Below, in pieces: positions 23,923 through 34,911 of a stretch of 64,000 nt of DNA. The position numbers and the translations under genes are program-made. The stretch is taken from contig JAKUHH010000216.1 in assembly GCA_022701365.1 (NCBI GenBank), positions 1-64,000 on the forward strand, read 5' to 3'. A model generated the notes under the pieces. The model was not told the origin of the DNA. It worked only from the letters and a program-made list of their open reading frames with translations, and made no database searches. The stretch comes from Mycocentrospora acerina. Its lineage: Eukaryota; Ascomycota; Dothideomycetes; Pleosporales. Within the stretch, counting starts at the first letter, position 1; each line of letters opens with the position of its first letter.

Positions 23923-24673
23923 CTACTTGGGGCATTGTCTCCACGTGACGGCAAACTTAACCGTGAGCTTGCCGCTGACAGAGTCCACCTGTTTCAGTTA
24001 TTAGTGGTGATTTGTGTTACTTATCTCAACATCGTCTTGCAGAGGGAAACGTACAGCAATCAGAGCCGGGAGGTTGGTGGGGTGGAGATTGCACTGGGTG
24101 TTCATGTTCAGAATAGCAGTCTGCCCGCCACAAGGAGACCAGGACTGGATGCCAGGAGAGGACTTGAGGTTGAAGTTGCCCCTCGAAGGGCCTGGAAGAC
24201 TTAGGGTATAGGTCGCGGACCCTGAGAAGCCAGTGAAGGAGAACATGTTCTCGCATTCGCCATTTGCAGCACTCGGGATCTCACAAAAACCCTTCATCTC
24301 CGTGTCAAGGATGGTGAACCTGGCAATGCACGGTCAGCGAATGTATTCTTATACAAGTGTGTGGATGCGTTTGGACATCTTCGACATACTGGAAGCCAGA
24401 GTCAAATTCCATGTTGATGGTGAGCTTGCAGTTCTTGCGCCAGTCCGTGGCCATGGTGCCTGGGCCAGTCTGAACTTCATAGGCCGAGAAACTAGCCTCG
24501 AAGAGAGTGCCGGTGGCATCTACTTGTACATCGGCACTTCCAGGTGGGCAACCGGTCCCCAAAAGCGAGATACCGTTGATCTTGACCTTCGAGGGTGCGG
24601 CTCTAGGTGCTGCGGCTCCTGGAGCAGCGGCAGCAAGGCCCAGGAAGAGGGTGAGAATAGTAGCAATGTACAT
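23923..24673 (-). CDS. DUF4360-like small secreted protein
   Basis: Three exons: 24390-24673, 24055-24319, 23923-23988, joined by 70- and 66-bp introns with GTATGT/CAG and GTACGT/CAG borders and a CTAAT branch-like site in the second. This gives 204 aa. Residues 1-17 are a signal peptide (hydrophobic LTLFLGLAAAAPG). The mature part has the layout of the fungal DUF4360 family: GTGCPPGSADV near the start, DWRKNCKLTINMEF in the middle, WSPCGG and LNMNTQ later, and ending VTWRQCPK. The family is common in secretomes; its function is not known. It is the first gene beside the AT-rich island. Start chosen at the ATG before the signal peptide. Splice sites are my prediction. Confidence 0.82.
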
Positions 24674-26097
24674 GTTGAAGGCTGGAACAAGGGATTCGAG
24701 AGAGATAATAAAGATATCTGATGGACTGAGGTTTTTGATTTAGGATTTAAGAGTCTAGCGAAGGTGATGGTGATGGGAAATGGTCAGAATTTAGGACAAA
24801 GACAACTCAACCTATAGACATCTGATATGAGCTTTGAATTTAACGGCTACACTTGTCACTAGCATGTGAGTTTCCTTAATATAGTTGTTTTTAAGTTTGC
24901 GTTACGGTTCCTTAGATAGAAACACTATCAGACGTGATCCTGTAAGATCTCTTAGAGTGCTCCGCTAGAAAAAAATAGCGCAGCCTCCACTAGCCAGCCG
25001 TTCAGCCAAAAGCTGTGTCCGTGATTTAATTCGAGCCATGATTCAAGCTGCCAAGGAAGAGCCAAATGAGAACTTCACCGCGTGCGAACAAAGTCAGCCC
25101 CAAGCCCAAAAACATGCAAATGATCAAATGCGCGATGGAGCAAGTTAAGAGAGTTCAAGGTAACTAGCACGGTAGGACAGGTTTTAGGTACAGCTTCAGT
25201 GAGAAACCAATGAAGTGACGCCAACGAAATAGGGCAGCTCAGCCTTTCGGAAATGGCGCTTTTAGTCATTTCTCCTTCAGCATGTGAGTTATTATATGAC
25301 AGTAGAGCAGGGAGGAAAACCCAAAACAAGTCGAGCCGGAACCTCTCAGCTTGGAGGTCCTGCCGAATTTGATTTGATAGGTTCGTGGACTGAATGCATT
25401 GACTGAACTACTCTGTGTTATATGGACAGGTTTCAATGCCTTGGAACGAAGTGGAAGTGACAAACAATCAGCTTTCACTTCTTCTATTTGTAGTGAAGCT
25501 GTCGTCCTTATCCTTGGAAACTAACCCCTCTTTAGCCCCCTTTCCGTGCCATATATAATTCTAGTTAAAATTTGAAGAGAAAATGGCAAGGCAAGTAAGT
25601 TTCGAAGAAGAACAGAGTAAGGAACGTTAACTTTGGTAATATTGCCATCATTTGTTGAAAACAAGAGATGTCAGCTTATTCAGAGATCAAAAAGAAGTGA
25701 ATAACAGGGTAGATCTACTTTTAATAACATTTGGTTCATTAGACAATTCGGTTATTTGTCTTGGACAGAGACCGGAATATGTTAGTTAAACTTAAACGTT
25801 AATCATTACCAACTTAAATACTTTTAATTGAATAATAGATTGATGAACAGAAACTACACAAGCCCAAGGTAGAACTCCTTTAATTCGTACAGAATTTCCA
25901 GATCTCACTCAGTAATTCACATGTCAGGAAGCAATTCACATATTACAAAGGATGCTGATTCACGAAGTTGTTAGTTGTTTTCTCTATCACCAAGTATAAA
26001 TAGATTCATTTGTTCCCATATTTGTAGTTTGCAAAATCTTCTCCATACTATATTTCCAGAACTTGTACTTTATATACCTTGACAAAATTCAACTATA
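24674..26097. other. Intergenic region between two secreted-protein genes
   Basis: Divergent upstream regions of the DUF4360-like gene (minus) and the cysteine-rich gene (plus). Short open frames at 25075-25478 (minus) show no domain or codon pattern that I can support. Composition becomes AT-richer towards 25600-26050. Confidence 0.5.
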
Positions 26098-26612
26098 ATG
26101 AAGCTTACCCTCGTCTTCTCCCAAGCCGCCGGTCTCGCAGCGGCTTTTCAGAGCTGCAGGATTGTTGGCCCAAGTGTTGCAGTCGTTCGGTCATGTCCCT
26201 CCCTAAGCTGTCTTGATAAGGGTAACTTGAACACTGGGGATTCTGCCACATTCAACTGCTGGTATAACAACGGAGAGAGTGTGGGCGGTGACAGGTATGC
26301 TTTAAAATTCAAAACGGCCTTTCCATATCATTGCCTGATCACGGTCACTGTAACGCTAAAATATTCCAGTGGTTGGGCCTGGTCTCATGAACGGGGCGGT
26401 TACGTCAGAAAAGGAAGGCTTGATGGTAGTCAATGCTGCATTTGTAAGTATTATGAGAGTTGGTAGTAAGGTGAAGCTCACGCGCTGGTATAGCGTGTCT
26501 CCCCCAGTGTAATATATGCTGGGATGGTGACAACACTTGTGGCTGTTCCGGGGATGACTGCGCTCATAACGGATGTGGTACCGGTAGTAGCTGTGGTCAA
26601 GGTTCATGTTAA
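26098..26612 (+). CDS. Small secreted cysteine-rich protein with SH3-like pattern (effector-like)
   Basis: Predicted exons 26098-26294, 26370-26443 and 26494-26612 give 129 aa. The first intron (75 bp) has GTATGC/CCAG borders; the second (50 bp, GTAAGT/TATAG) is less certain because its acceptor lacks a pyrimidine tract. Residues 1-17 form a signal peptide. The part after splicing reads AVVRSCPSLSC ... NCWYNNGES ... SGWAWSHERGGYVRK, which follows the spacing of bacterial-type SH3 (SH3_3) domains (VRSGPS ... GGYV). A cysteine-dense tail follows, giving about 15 cysteines in roughly 111 mature residues. Size, secretion and cysteine content fit a plant-associated fungal effector or wall-binding protein, but no function is shown. 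Without the splicing the frame loses the SH3-like core. Confidence 0.65.
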
Positions 26613-27198
26613 ATAATGGAGACGGTGATTGTTGAAGGGGATTGTGGAAGCCTACAGGCTGGTACGAATGCGAGGAATGAGTCGTGTGTAGGTCTGTTTT
26701 ATGAATTGATGAATGCAAATTTCTAAATTCAAAATCCTGATTTATGGCGGGTTGTAAATGTAAAAGTGTGGGAATGGATCTCACGTGGTCGGATTTGAGG
26801 AATACGAGACGACTGTATTAAGTTTCAAGCCATTTGCATAACGTGATTTACGACCCGAATTTAAGCGACCCTACCGTGTCTGTGCAATGAACGCCCAGAT
26901 TCAATCAACGATCTAAAACACTCAACCTACCCGAATTTAACGCGTTACAATTCTACTGTTATAAGTCTAGTTAAGGTTGCACTAAAAGGAATAAAATCAC
27001 TCTATAATAGTGTATCTTTTTTAAATACAAAAATAGTAAAAAAAAACCGTAGTGTAAGTCAATCTATTCTACTATAAAGGACTAGGGTGTTTAAACGATG
27101 TGTGCAGTTAAAGGATGTATATATAAAAACCTCAACCTCTAATAGGAGTAAAAGATTATGAAATAAATAGAAAGGAGTATAAGGCAAAGCCTACTACT
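26613..27198. other. Intergenic, partly AT-rich relic
   Basis: No gene seen. Positions 26960-27190 are AT-rich and may be a small decayed repeat next to the solo LTR. Confidence 0.4.
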
Positions 27199-27521
27199 TG
27201 TAACGTTCACAACTGTCACATCCTAGCTTACCCCTGTAACGTTCACAACGTCACATCCCCTTACTACCCCTGAGCCAACCGACACCTATCTGAAAGCCAC
27301 CCGTTTCCTATCTGAACTAGATGGTAATCCTAGAAAGGGGTATATAAGGTTGCAGGTTGTAAAGCTTTGTAAGAGTAGTTTTTCTGTATCCTTTTGTATA
27401 AGACCTATAGGTGTAGAGAATAGTATTATTAGTATACCCTCTAGTCCTAGCACTCCCATATGCCTTACAGTGGACATTCGGACCCCATTCAGGTCACTCT
27501 CTTCTTACCTGCGTTGTTACA
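27199..27521 (+). mobile_element. Solo LTR of Gypsy family A with a 36-bp duplicated 5' end
   Basis: The LTR proper is 27235-27521 (287 bp, TGTAACGTTCACAACGTCAC ... GTTGTTACA), homologous to the island LTRs but with most C and G retained. Positions 27199-27234 repeat its first 36 bases (TGTAACGTTCACAACTGTCA...). There is no internal region on either side. The flanking five bases (CTACT left, AGACT right) do not form a clear target duplication. Confidence 0.85.
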
Positions 27522-27612
27522 AGACTTGAAGCAGGCCTTGTCAGGGCGTATTCCTGACCGAACAATTCAGAAGCTTAATTTGAATTATATAGCATTTTCT
27601 ATCTGTTAGGCT

Positions 27613-30192
27613 CTATACTTGCTGAACCTGAGAGAATATTGGGATGTTAATATCGAAGGCCTCGTCTACTCTAGCAATACGACCTAGTATGCATCTTGTT
27701 TGCGTCCTAGTCTTCTCGGACATATCTGCTACGTGTTGACTCCAAACATGATTCATTAACGTCTCCACAGATCCATAAATCCCAGTCACATTACCCTCAG
27801 CAGAACAGAACACACATCCATAATTGCTCTCGTCATGAGAGTTGTCTGTCGACTTCCTTTTCACATGGCTTTTCGCTAGGAACACCCAGCGATATCGTAC
27901 ACCCGCTTTTGAAACGTGAATATGAGGATCTACGACAACGTCTTTCTTATTTTTTTTCGTAGCGTGTGGAACGGAAAAAGTATCGCCCTTGAAATTGCAT
28001 GATTGACACTCCCAAATAGTTTTACTGTTGTACATTCCTTGAGGGATCGTGCGTAGTGCTAGACCCTTCTTGACGTCTTCACGTACAGCCCAAGCACCTT
28101 TGCAGAAACCCCAGTAGTTGTTATCTTTGCAAGGTCGACCATCCATCATGCTTTGGTTTTTCGTAGGTCCGTTTTCGATAGTGTTTGAACGAATTGAACT
28201 GCGAAGTCCACTACGGCCAGGAAGTATACCCATAGATATAGAATGGGCGCTGTCAGTAGATGTCCGGGACGGTGCTGAGGCGCTGTCATGTCGTAGGCCA
28301 ATAGTAGTAGCGGGCGTTGTTGCCGGGGCAGTTATCATTGTAGATGCACGTATGATACGTTCATCTGGTACATTATGTATATTCGGCGTGTTGCGGGCGA
28401 TCGATGGAGTCAGATGGTATCGGGGACGTACGTCGTTATTTTCAATTTCTTCCCTAGTACGGTGTGATGGCGATTGGTGCAGTGGTGTAAGGCACATAAT
28501 CGGTGTATCTGTCCGTTGTAATGAGACACAAGTTCCCGCAGGTGAATGTCTTGTTTGTTGAGGTGACAATGGCGCGATGGGTTGCGTACATGCCCGATCT
28601 GCTGAGGCATAAGGAGTGAGAGGCGGCGAATAGATATCAGTACTTTCGTTGACTTGCTGGCATGGTGTGTTTGACGGTGTTAGTTGTAGCGGGACGGATT
28701 GTTCGGAGTGTGGGGAGAGTGGTGGTGTTTGTGTATGTGAATGTTGCGACGAGGTGGAGCTGTTGCCGCCAAGTGATTGGGTTTCCAAGTGCATTGCACC
28801 TGAAGCAGACGCAGTTGACCAATGGGGGTGCTGCGGCTGCTGATACATATAAGGAAATGGAATTCTGGCCACGTGCTGTTGGAAATTGTGTGGCTGCTGG
28901 TGTTGTTGTACTCCGAAGACATCTTCATCAAATGCGGAATGCTGTAACGCTCCATCTGTTCTGTGCTCCTCCCAGGCACGAGTGAGATTTTGATGCATTT
29001 GAACTGCACCCCGGTTCAACTGTGAGCCGGCTGTATCTGCGTTTAGCATAGCCAATGTATCCTGCCTGGCGAGTTTTTGTGGAGGTCTGATCCCAAGACT
29101 ATTTGGCTCATCGCCTACCTGAAGGCTTTGATAAGAAGAAATGATTTCATCAATGTCTTTCATGATCGCTGCACGATCTTCCGCTCCTTTTGCCTTGACC
29201 ATATGTTCGAGCGCGACACTAAAATTCAAGTTCGGAGTCTGTGAAAGTGTACTAGGAGAAGTCGGAATGGATGAACTGGATACGCTGCTGTTACGTTTCA
29301 TTTGAAAGTAACGTGCCAATCCACTTTTTGATTCCTTAGGACTTCTTGGAGCAGGTAGCGTCACAGCTGTTGGAATACAGTCTTCAGTTGTCGGACTGAG
29401 TGGAGAATAAACGTTTGAATGGATAGTATGAACAGACGCAGCTGAGGAGCGAATTATGGAGGCTTCGGGCGCCCATGACGACTGCCGTGTCAAAGGCATT
29501 GTGATAATAATTCTTTGCTTGAGCTCATCCAGAGTAGCAAACGTATCCTTTCGATTCATAATTGAAGCCTCGTGTAGTATTTTGAGATTTAGTATTGCGT
29601 TCTATGTTGTCGTCAGCAAGGCCGGTATATATTTTGGCTCAAGACTGGGAGACATTGACGCACCTCGTGCTTGACAGCCATCTGCAGGCTTTTGATAATC
29701 TCTGCTTGCATTATGACGGCGATGTGCAATAAGCGGTCTCGAGCGATGGCTACCATGATGGGGAATCATGTTAGCGTGATATTGGAAAGTTAGGGCATGC
29801 CTGATAATGCATACCGTCGCCGACTCGTATGTAGTCACCAAGCTCCCTCATGTCTTGTGCATATCGAAACCCTATCTGTTGTTCACCAGTTTCAAGCGAG
29901 TCCTGCAACTGCCGCTCTTCAAACTCCTGCTGGGCCTGTGATCGGACATTGCGTCGCTTTTTCTTAAGATGTTTTAGCAGCTCTGATCCACCATGGAATG
30001 CAGATATTACAGCGGAGACGGCAGCGACCACCTATAGGTTGTTAATGAAGTTAGCGTATACCTTTGGCCGATCGTCTAGTGTCTGTACCAGTGCGTGTCT
30101 ACTTTCCGCTAGGATCTATTCCATACAAACAGGGATGAGATCCGGTTAAGGACCGACTTGGAAAAGTTATGGCGTACCTCAAGGCCTGACAT
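27613..30192 (-). CDS. Conserved fungal protein, helical N-terminus and C-terminal zinc-finger-like domain
   Basis: Four exons: 30178-30192, 29815-30031, 29664-29749, 27613-29601; introns of 146, 65 and 62 bp. This gives 768 aa. The first exon encodes only MSGLE, spliced to VVAAVSAVISAF, a start style common in fungal proteins with a helical N-terminal domain. Residues 6-120 are helical (basic KKKRR stretch at about 28-32). A long Ser/Pro/Gln/His-rich low-complexity middle follows. The last 180 residues are cysteine-containing: FCKGAW, WECQSC, YRWVFLAKSH, then C702-x2-C705-x18-H724-x4-H729 and GRIARVDEAFDINIP. I recall this C-terminal block as widespread in Pezizomycotina without a named function. 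Possibly nuclear, by its finger-like motif; not certain. Confidence 0.75.
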
Positions 30193-31718
30193 AGTGGCGA
30201 CAGTACACGTTGTCGTGAGGCTGTTTTACAAGCTGTCTGCGAATTGTCGACTGCAATAGCGTTCCCTACGTTTGAGGATTGCCTCAAGATGTGAGACTTC
30301 TGCAGCAGAGACAAACGCGTGTTGACGAGGAAGAGGATCTTGGGGCTTCTACTGTCTTTGTCGAGTAACAAAAGCTAAGGACAGTCACCGGTGTGGCAAG
30401 TCGGGCACTGAATAACCAGGCAGCCCGGTCCCACTGTCAGCCAACCAACACTGAGAAGGGTTACGATCAAAGAGACGCGCTCAGGAACAAGCAGACAAAT
30501 GACAGGTGCGGAGAAGGAAGAAAGATCACCAAGCCGGCCAGGAGGACCCAAGCAGTGGTTACTCAGCCTCACTTGCTGATCCCCCCAGCAGGCTGCAGGC
30601 ATGGCTGACCGAGGTGCGTCTTCATAGTGCTGTTTACTGATGTTCTCCAATGATAACGAGTCGTGGCGCTTAACTAGACAGGCTGAGTGCAGAATAGAGG
30701 CCACCAACTTGAGGGCGGCATGTCTGCCCTTATCAACCTTGTGCAATCGCAATCGCGGGCTAACGATGCAACGGCTGAGAAGCTGCAGCAGCGTCGTTGT
30801 CGCTTACGCTGGAGCTATGGATCCGGGAAACGTGCACATGAGCATCGCCTGCTTGGCGGCCGTTCGACACGTGGACTTTTTGCCCGTATCCATGATGCGA
30901 TTGGGGTGTCTTGCGCCAACATGTGCAGCTAACCTAAAGCTTCTCGAAAAAATGAGGGAGACTTGTCAACCTTATCAGACCATAGTCCGGTGCGGGAAGC
31001 GAGTCGAGAGATGAATAGCGGGGTAGGCGCCGTTCGCAGCCACAACGCTAATACTGATCCATCGACGCCCACCCTCCTTTTGCGTTCTTAATGTACGAGG
31101 GAGTACAGTTGGGGCAGGTCTGTACGAAGCAGCTGATTAGGCTCACAGTAGTCATGCAATTCTACTGGGTTAAAGCCCTGAAGACAAGCGAGTAACACCC
31201 AACCTCTCTAGGTCCGCTCAAATCGACAAGTTGACGAGGCCGACCGTCGGGTTAATTTTACGTAGCTTGTGAAGCGTGCAAATTCAAGCTCATATCAATG
31301 CAAAGCCCCCAGCAATCTGGATGGGTGCGAGGGTTCCCTTGCATGAACTGTACACGAGACGCAGGGAAGGACCGAGTAAACTGCCTTAAGAGCATATATA
31401 ATTTCCACATCTCCATACAATGAATGGTCCTGATGGATAACTTCGCCCATTCACGACACTGTCCACCTCCCCAAGTACCGCGCAGCGGTCAGTAAGTCTG
31501 CAGTGCCATTCCATCACGCCTGAAACAAAAGAAAACATGAAGAATCAAACCTCGCTTCAAAACGCCTTGAAAGTCTGACCAGACGCAGCTTTGTTTCGCA
31601 ACATGAACCCAAACAAAGCCAAAGCACTCGAAAACGCCGAAACAATGTAGAGGAAAGTGAAAGAAAAATAAAAATTAAAAAAAATCTTGTCCTGATTGGC
31701 TGGTGATGCCTAGCCACA
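30193..31718. other. Intergenic region
   Basis: 1.5 kb upstream of the 768-aa gene and downstream of the next one. Overlapping open frames on both strands (for example 30640-31014 plus, 30375-30752 minus) lack domains or splice-consistent extensions and are not called. Confidence 0.5.
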
Positions 31719-33954
31719 TCAAGCATCGACCAGCATGACCCTCTGACTCTTTCGGTTACCGACTTCAACAATTGTAGGTGTAAGTGTTTGTTGCTGCAAA
31801 AGCCGCTGTGGACTCTCCGCGTCGAATGTGGTTGTGGTTTTTAGTAAGGGTCTTGGGCTCCTAGCTCGAGAGACGGAAACGGACCGTGCAATACCCACCG
31901 TTGCCTTGTTTTCTACTCTGCGGCTCATTGATACAGATCGTGCAATGCCTAGCGTCATGCGGTCTTGCGGCTTATCATGAATGCAATCAGCAGTCAACGG
32001 AGGCGATAGCAAAGATTGAAGATTCTGCAGCGGCGAGGGAATTTCCAACGGTGCGGACGACGGGTGCGACGAGAGGGCAGAGAGTTTGGTGACACGAGGT
32101 TGTTTTTGTGAGGCAAGGCGTGTGAGAGTTTGAATGGCTGAAGGCTCATCATCTTGCTGTAATAACACTGGGATTTGAATAGGATTTGAATATTGTTCCT
32201 GAGATTCTGGAAGCTGTATTGGTTGGATGTGTATTTCCCGCTTTGCGACGTTTAGCGGCTTGATTGTGAGCGGTCGTGGCAAAATTTCCCACTCTGGCTC
32301 AATCTCATTTAAATGAACGTTCCATGATCTACCGTTTCTTCTCGCTGCCTTGTCTGCCATGGTGGATATAGACTCCGTATCTGATTCGAAGCTGCACGTG
32401 GAACTCAATGTTAATGTCGATAACTGCGGCTTCAGGTACGGAGATGCTGACAACTTCAGAGAGGGAGTTACAGGGGTGTGGTTGTCTTTGCCTGATGTGT
32501 GTGAGATTGCTTGGTTGAGTGGTGAGTTAGCGGGCGCTGTTCGTGATCTATGTCGATTTCTGGATGATGGGCGCGGTGATGGTGATCGTCCTGCATTGGT
32601 AGGGGGGAATAAAGAAAGTTTTGGTGAAGGAGACGGAAGTGTCGGTGACGTTGCTCTGCGTCTCAGTTGATTATCAACAGGGCTCTCTGCATCCACACCC
32701 TGCTTGCACATCAGTCAGCATACAAAAACCAGGGCTCATTCTACAACCTACCTTGTTTGCAAGCCCGCTCAGTGGCCTAATCTTATCAGTGCTTCCTTGC
32801 CTACGCTCCAGCAAAGACTTTGTTTGACCCGACCGTTGTTGAAGAACACTGCCGAACATCACACTGAATCTCTCCAGTTCAACATGCGGTATGTCGATAT
32901 CCAGTAACGGCACCTCCCTAGATGTACCCGCCGTCAGAATTTGTGGGCTTGACATAATTTCCACATGCGGAACAGTCGGAGAGCACGGCAGAACATTTCG
33001 TAATGGAGACTTGATGGTGGCGGTCTGCATGATATCTTGAACAATTGTAGACTTCTGCACGAAGCCTTGCGTAGAAAGACTAGGAGCTGTGGAAGCTCGC
33101 TTTACTCTCGTTCGTCGCGGATCAGTGGAATTTGCTCCAACTGTCCATGCGCGCCGTCTTGTTTGGACAGGTACTGGGTGAACGAGAGGCTCCTCATGCG
33201 CTTTACGAGATTTACGAATTTCTGATTTGTAAGAAGGAGGCGACAGCGTATTGATTTCCTCCTTATTCTTTTCAGATACCTGACAATCCAACGATTCGTT
33301 GCCGTGGTGACTGTCCGCTCGATCTGTGGGAATCGTGGGTGTCACTTGGTAAAAAGGCTGTTTTTCCTGTGAGTTTGGGGCCCGCGCAGTTCTCCTGAAC
33401 AAAGACCTCCATCTGCCAAGTTTGGACTTCGGTGGATCCAGATGGCCACTTGGGGCTGGTGTGGTGGTTGCCCGACAAAATGCCATATCGGTACCTATCG
33501 CAGGAGACTGTACGTTGTATTCCAAAGTCTGAGGTGTTGCGATGTTCCAATGTGACCCTCTGGTAGGACTTCCCAGCGCAATACCGATAACTCCTGTATC
33601 GTCGTCTTGCCCTTCTCTTCCTTGTGCGCTTGGCAACACGGTAGTTGAGCTTACCAGCGAAGGCAGACTCTGGATATGTTCTAGCGAATAAATGGAGGGT
33701 ACAGGGTTCGTTTTCTTGTGGAACAGCGGCGTTCGGTCTCCCGGTCCATTGGACGTCCTCGGTCGCGTTGCCATGTTGGGAGGTTCAAGCTTTCTTACAG
33801 TTGCTGAGACAGGTACCGCTGCCTTGTACCTGTCAAGATCTGTTTTAGAAGCGTTCGGCAGCGGTATGGGATTTTGTGTTTCTTCTTGAGGAGCATCCTT
33901 ACGATTGCCCCTCAGCAGTCGCAGAGACTTTGATCTTGCAAGCAGTCCAGGCAT
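31719..33954 (-). CDS. Conserved low-complexity fungal protein
   Basis: Two exons, 32752-33954 and 31719-32699, joined by a 52-bp intron (GTAGGT ... GCAG); 727 aa. Start taken at the MPGLLARSKSLRLLRG methionine rather than one 11 codons upstream, because this basic N-terminus looks like the conserved beginning. The protein is Ser/Pro/Thr/Arg-rich and mostly disordered. The one ordered-looking segment precedes the intron: IPHVELERFSVMFGSVLQ ... SLLERRQ, which resembles a short motif found in many filamentous ascomycete proteins of unknown role. There are no membrane segments or catalytic motifs. I do not know its function. Confidence 0.7.
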
Positions 33955-34911
33955 GGTGTTCGTTTCAAGTTCGTTAGTGGGTATCAAATAGTAAAAGAAA
34001 TGAAAGAGTGACTAGAAGAAGTTCAGTGACGCCTTATCAAAAGAGTGGACGGCTACAAAGAGCCAATGGTTGTACAGGCGGCCAGCGTGGTGTGGGATGA
34101 AAGAGGTGGGAAAAGGTAGAGATGGGCGATGCGCAGCACCCATCCATGTGCCCAGACAGCAAACCTGACCGCTTCCACGTTGCTCCTCTCCACATCTGCG
34201 GCAATCATGTCATTCCGATTGTGACTGGGCGTTAGGAACAAATTGCGCGAAATTAGGAACGCGTTGAAAGACCAGGATGTGGATGATCAACATTACGCGC
34301 GGGAGGGAAGGCCCTGCGTTTGACAAACAGTTGTCAGGGTTGCTACCAGGGTTGCCGCCAGGTCCGGACAGCCCCATGTTGTCGATTGCACCAACAGTTT
34401 GTGGGTGGGACATGCATGACCGTGTGTATTTGTGTGTTGCGGTAGCGGTCAGAGATGCGCAAGCAAGGCGATTCCTGCTGCAAGTATCGCATCGATGGAG
34501 GATGCAACCGGGGTTTCAGCCGGGATGCAGGGAATGTGAGGTCGGGACGCCGTTAATTTCGTTATGCTGCCAAGGTATATCCCGTCATCGAAGGAGGGAA
34601 CACGTTAAACTCTGATAGCGGGGCGATACACAAAGATTACATGCTTCTATGGCTTCTCTGCCCAGATGCACGACACAATATACAGACGCGAGGATCGCAT
34701 GTTTACCTGTCTGATGAACAATGGGTGGCATAATCTTCTGTTGTGCAGCCGGCACTTCGGCACTGCTTCGCTTGCAAATTTACTCCAAGATTGCGCTCAA
34801 TCCTTCAACCTGTACTATAAGTTGCGAAAGAGTTAATAAGTCAGATTCAGCGTGAAGTTAAAGATGAGCATATTGAAACGCTCAAATTTGTAGACTACGT
34901 GCCACAGCTCT
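33955..34911. other. Intergenic region
   Basis: Upstream of the 727-aa gene and downstream of the AAA ATPase gene. No supported gene or repeat. Confidence 0.5.

Noticed and set aside
27194..27526. Target-site duplication around the solo LTR
   Set aside because: CTACT and AGACT share only three of five bases.
30640..31014. 124-codon plus-strand frame
   Set aside because: Overlaps other frames on both strands, no signal peptide, domain or splice extension.
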